A stretch of 44,287 nucleotides of DNA from Prevotella sp. GTDB taxonomy: Bacteria > Bacteroidota > Bacteroidia > Bacteroidales > Bacteroidaceae. Where the stretch lies: contig JAFWSS010000246.1 of assembly GCA_017524385.1 (NCBI GenBank), positions 1 to 44,287 of the forward strand, read 5' to 3'. Below are positions 44,075-44,287 of this stretch, piece after piece (position 1 is the first letter of the stretch; the number at the start of each line of letters is the position of its first letter). The translations under genes were made by a program, and so were the position numbers. Under the pieces are notes generated by a model. It searched no databases. It worked only from the letters and a program-made list of their open reading frames with translations, and was not told the DNA's origin.

Positions 44075-44287
44075 CAGATTAGTTCCTGCCAGGACAATAC
44101 ACCCAGGAGAAATCTTGCGTGATGAGTTGCAGGAACGTGGTATCAAGCAAAAGGATTTTGCCCAAATGATTGGCGTGCAGTCAACTCATCTGAATGAATT
44201 TATTAAGGGGAAGCGCAATCTGAATGAAGATTTGGCTATGAAGCTGGAAAAACATTTGGGCATCCCGTTTAAAACATGGATGAATCT
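44058..44287 (+). CDS. higA: HigA-like antitoxin, XRE-family HTH (cut by window end)
   Basis: An ATG at 44058 opens a frame MATRSNRLVPARTIHPGEIL, then RDELQERGIKQKDFAQMIGV, through QSTHLNEFIKGKRNLNE, running off the window end. The HPGEILRDEL start is the hallmark of HigA-type antitoxins, which bind HigB and repress their own operon. At least 76 residues are visible and the C-terminus is missing. It overlaps the higB stop, so the two are translationally linked. Confidence 0.9.
   Translation, partial: MATRSNRLVPARTIHPGEILRDELQERGIKQKDFAQMIGVQSTHLNEFIKGKRNLNEDLAMKLEKHLGIPFKTWMN

Overview
The window looks like a chromosomal segment from a member of the Bacteroidales, most probably Prevotella in the broad sense. 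The signs are a SusC/SusD pair, a PorZ homologue (type IX secretion), several promoters with the Bacteroidetes consensus (TTTG about 33 bases and TAnnTTTG about 7 bases before the start of transcription), a long-form IspG, and little Shine-Dalgarno use. No rRNA, CRISPR array or intact insertion sequence was seen.

Layout. Bases 1-250 hold 73-bp tandem hairpin repeats and the mutS terminator. mutS (minus strand) is followed by a 458-bp gap at 2882-3339 with five perfect TTATCCACA boxes and several near matches beside an AT-rich tract. The strand bias of G over C reverses across this gap although the genes on both sides are on the minus strand, so it is a good oriC candidate. From 3340 to 11034 lies a minus-strand operon: leuS, yitT-like, rdgB, porZ, acyltransferase. 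A lone plus-strand gene for an ATPase/nuclease-like protein follows, then five minus-strand tRNA genes (Asp, Asp, Asn, Gly, Glu), several with odd bases at conserved positions.

Bases 13771-28476 hold three tightly packed minus-strand operons: GH3-family protein / Ig-like lipoprotein / DUF3108 protein (joined by 4-bp overlaps); rpoN / membrane protein / purE / ispG; and GNAT / topoisomerase IV B / S41 protease / C1-like protease. A gene-poor stretch follows, with a 19-copy 9-bp minisatellite and gene debris, then a plus-strand block of secreted endonuclease I and an isolated SusC/SusD pair.

Bases 36095-41786 return to minus-strand genes: a methyltransferase, a VanX-like peptidase, TPM/LemA envelope proteins, ybeY, coaD and ruvB. 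At 42011 a tRNA-Met(CAT) gene marks the edge of an AT-richer accessory segment. It contains att-like repeats, an XRE regulator, a truncated VbhA-like antitoxin remnant, a GIY-YIG/DUF4357 protein and a higBA toxin-antitoxin module cut by the window end.

Functionally, the core genes cover replication and repair (mutS, ruvB, parE, rdgB), translation (leuS, tRNAs, ybeY), cofactor, purine and isoprenoid synthesis (coaD, purE, ispG), sigma-54 transcription, and envelope and secretion functions. The items most worth following up are the candidate origin, the two kinds of tandem repeat, the atypical tRNA cluster and the tRNA-Met accessory segment.
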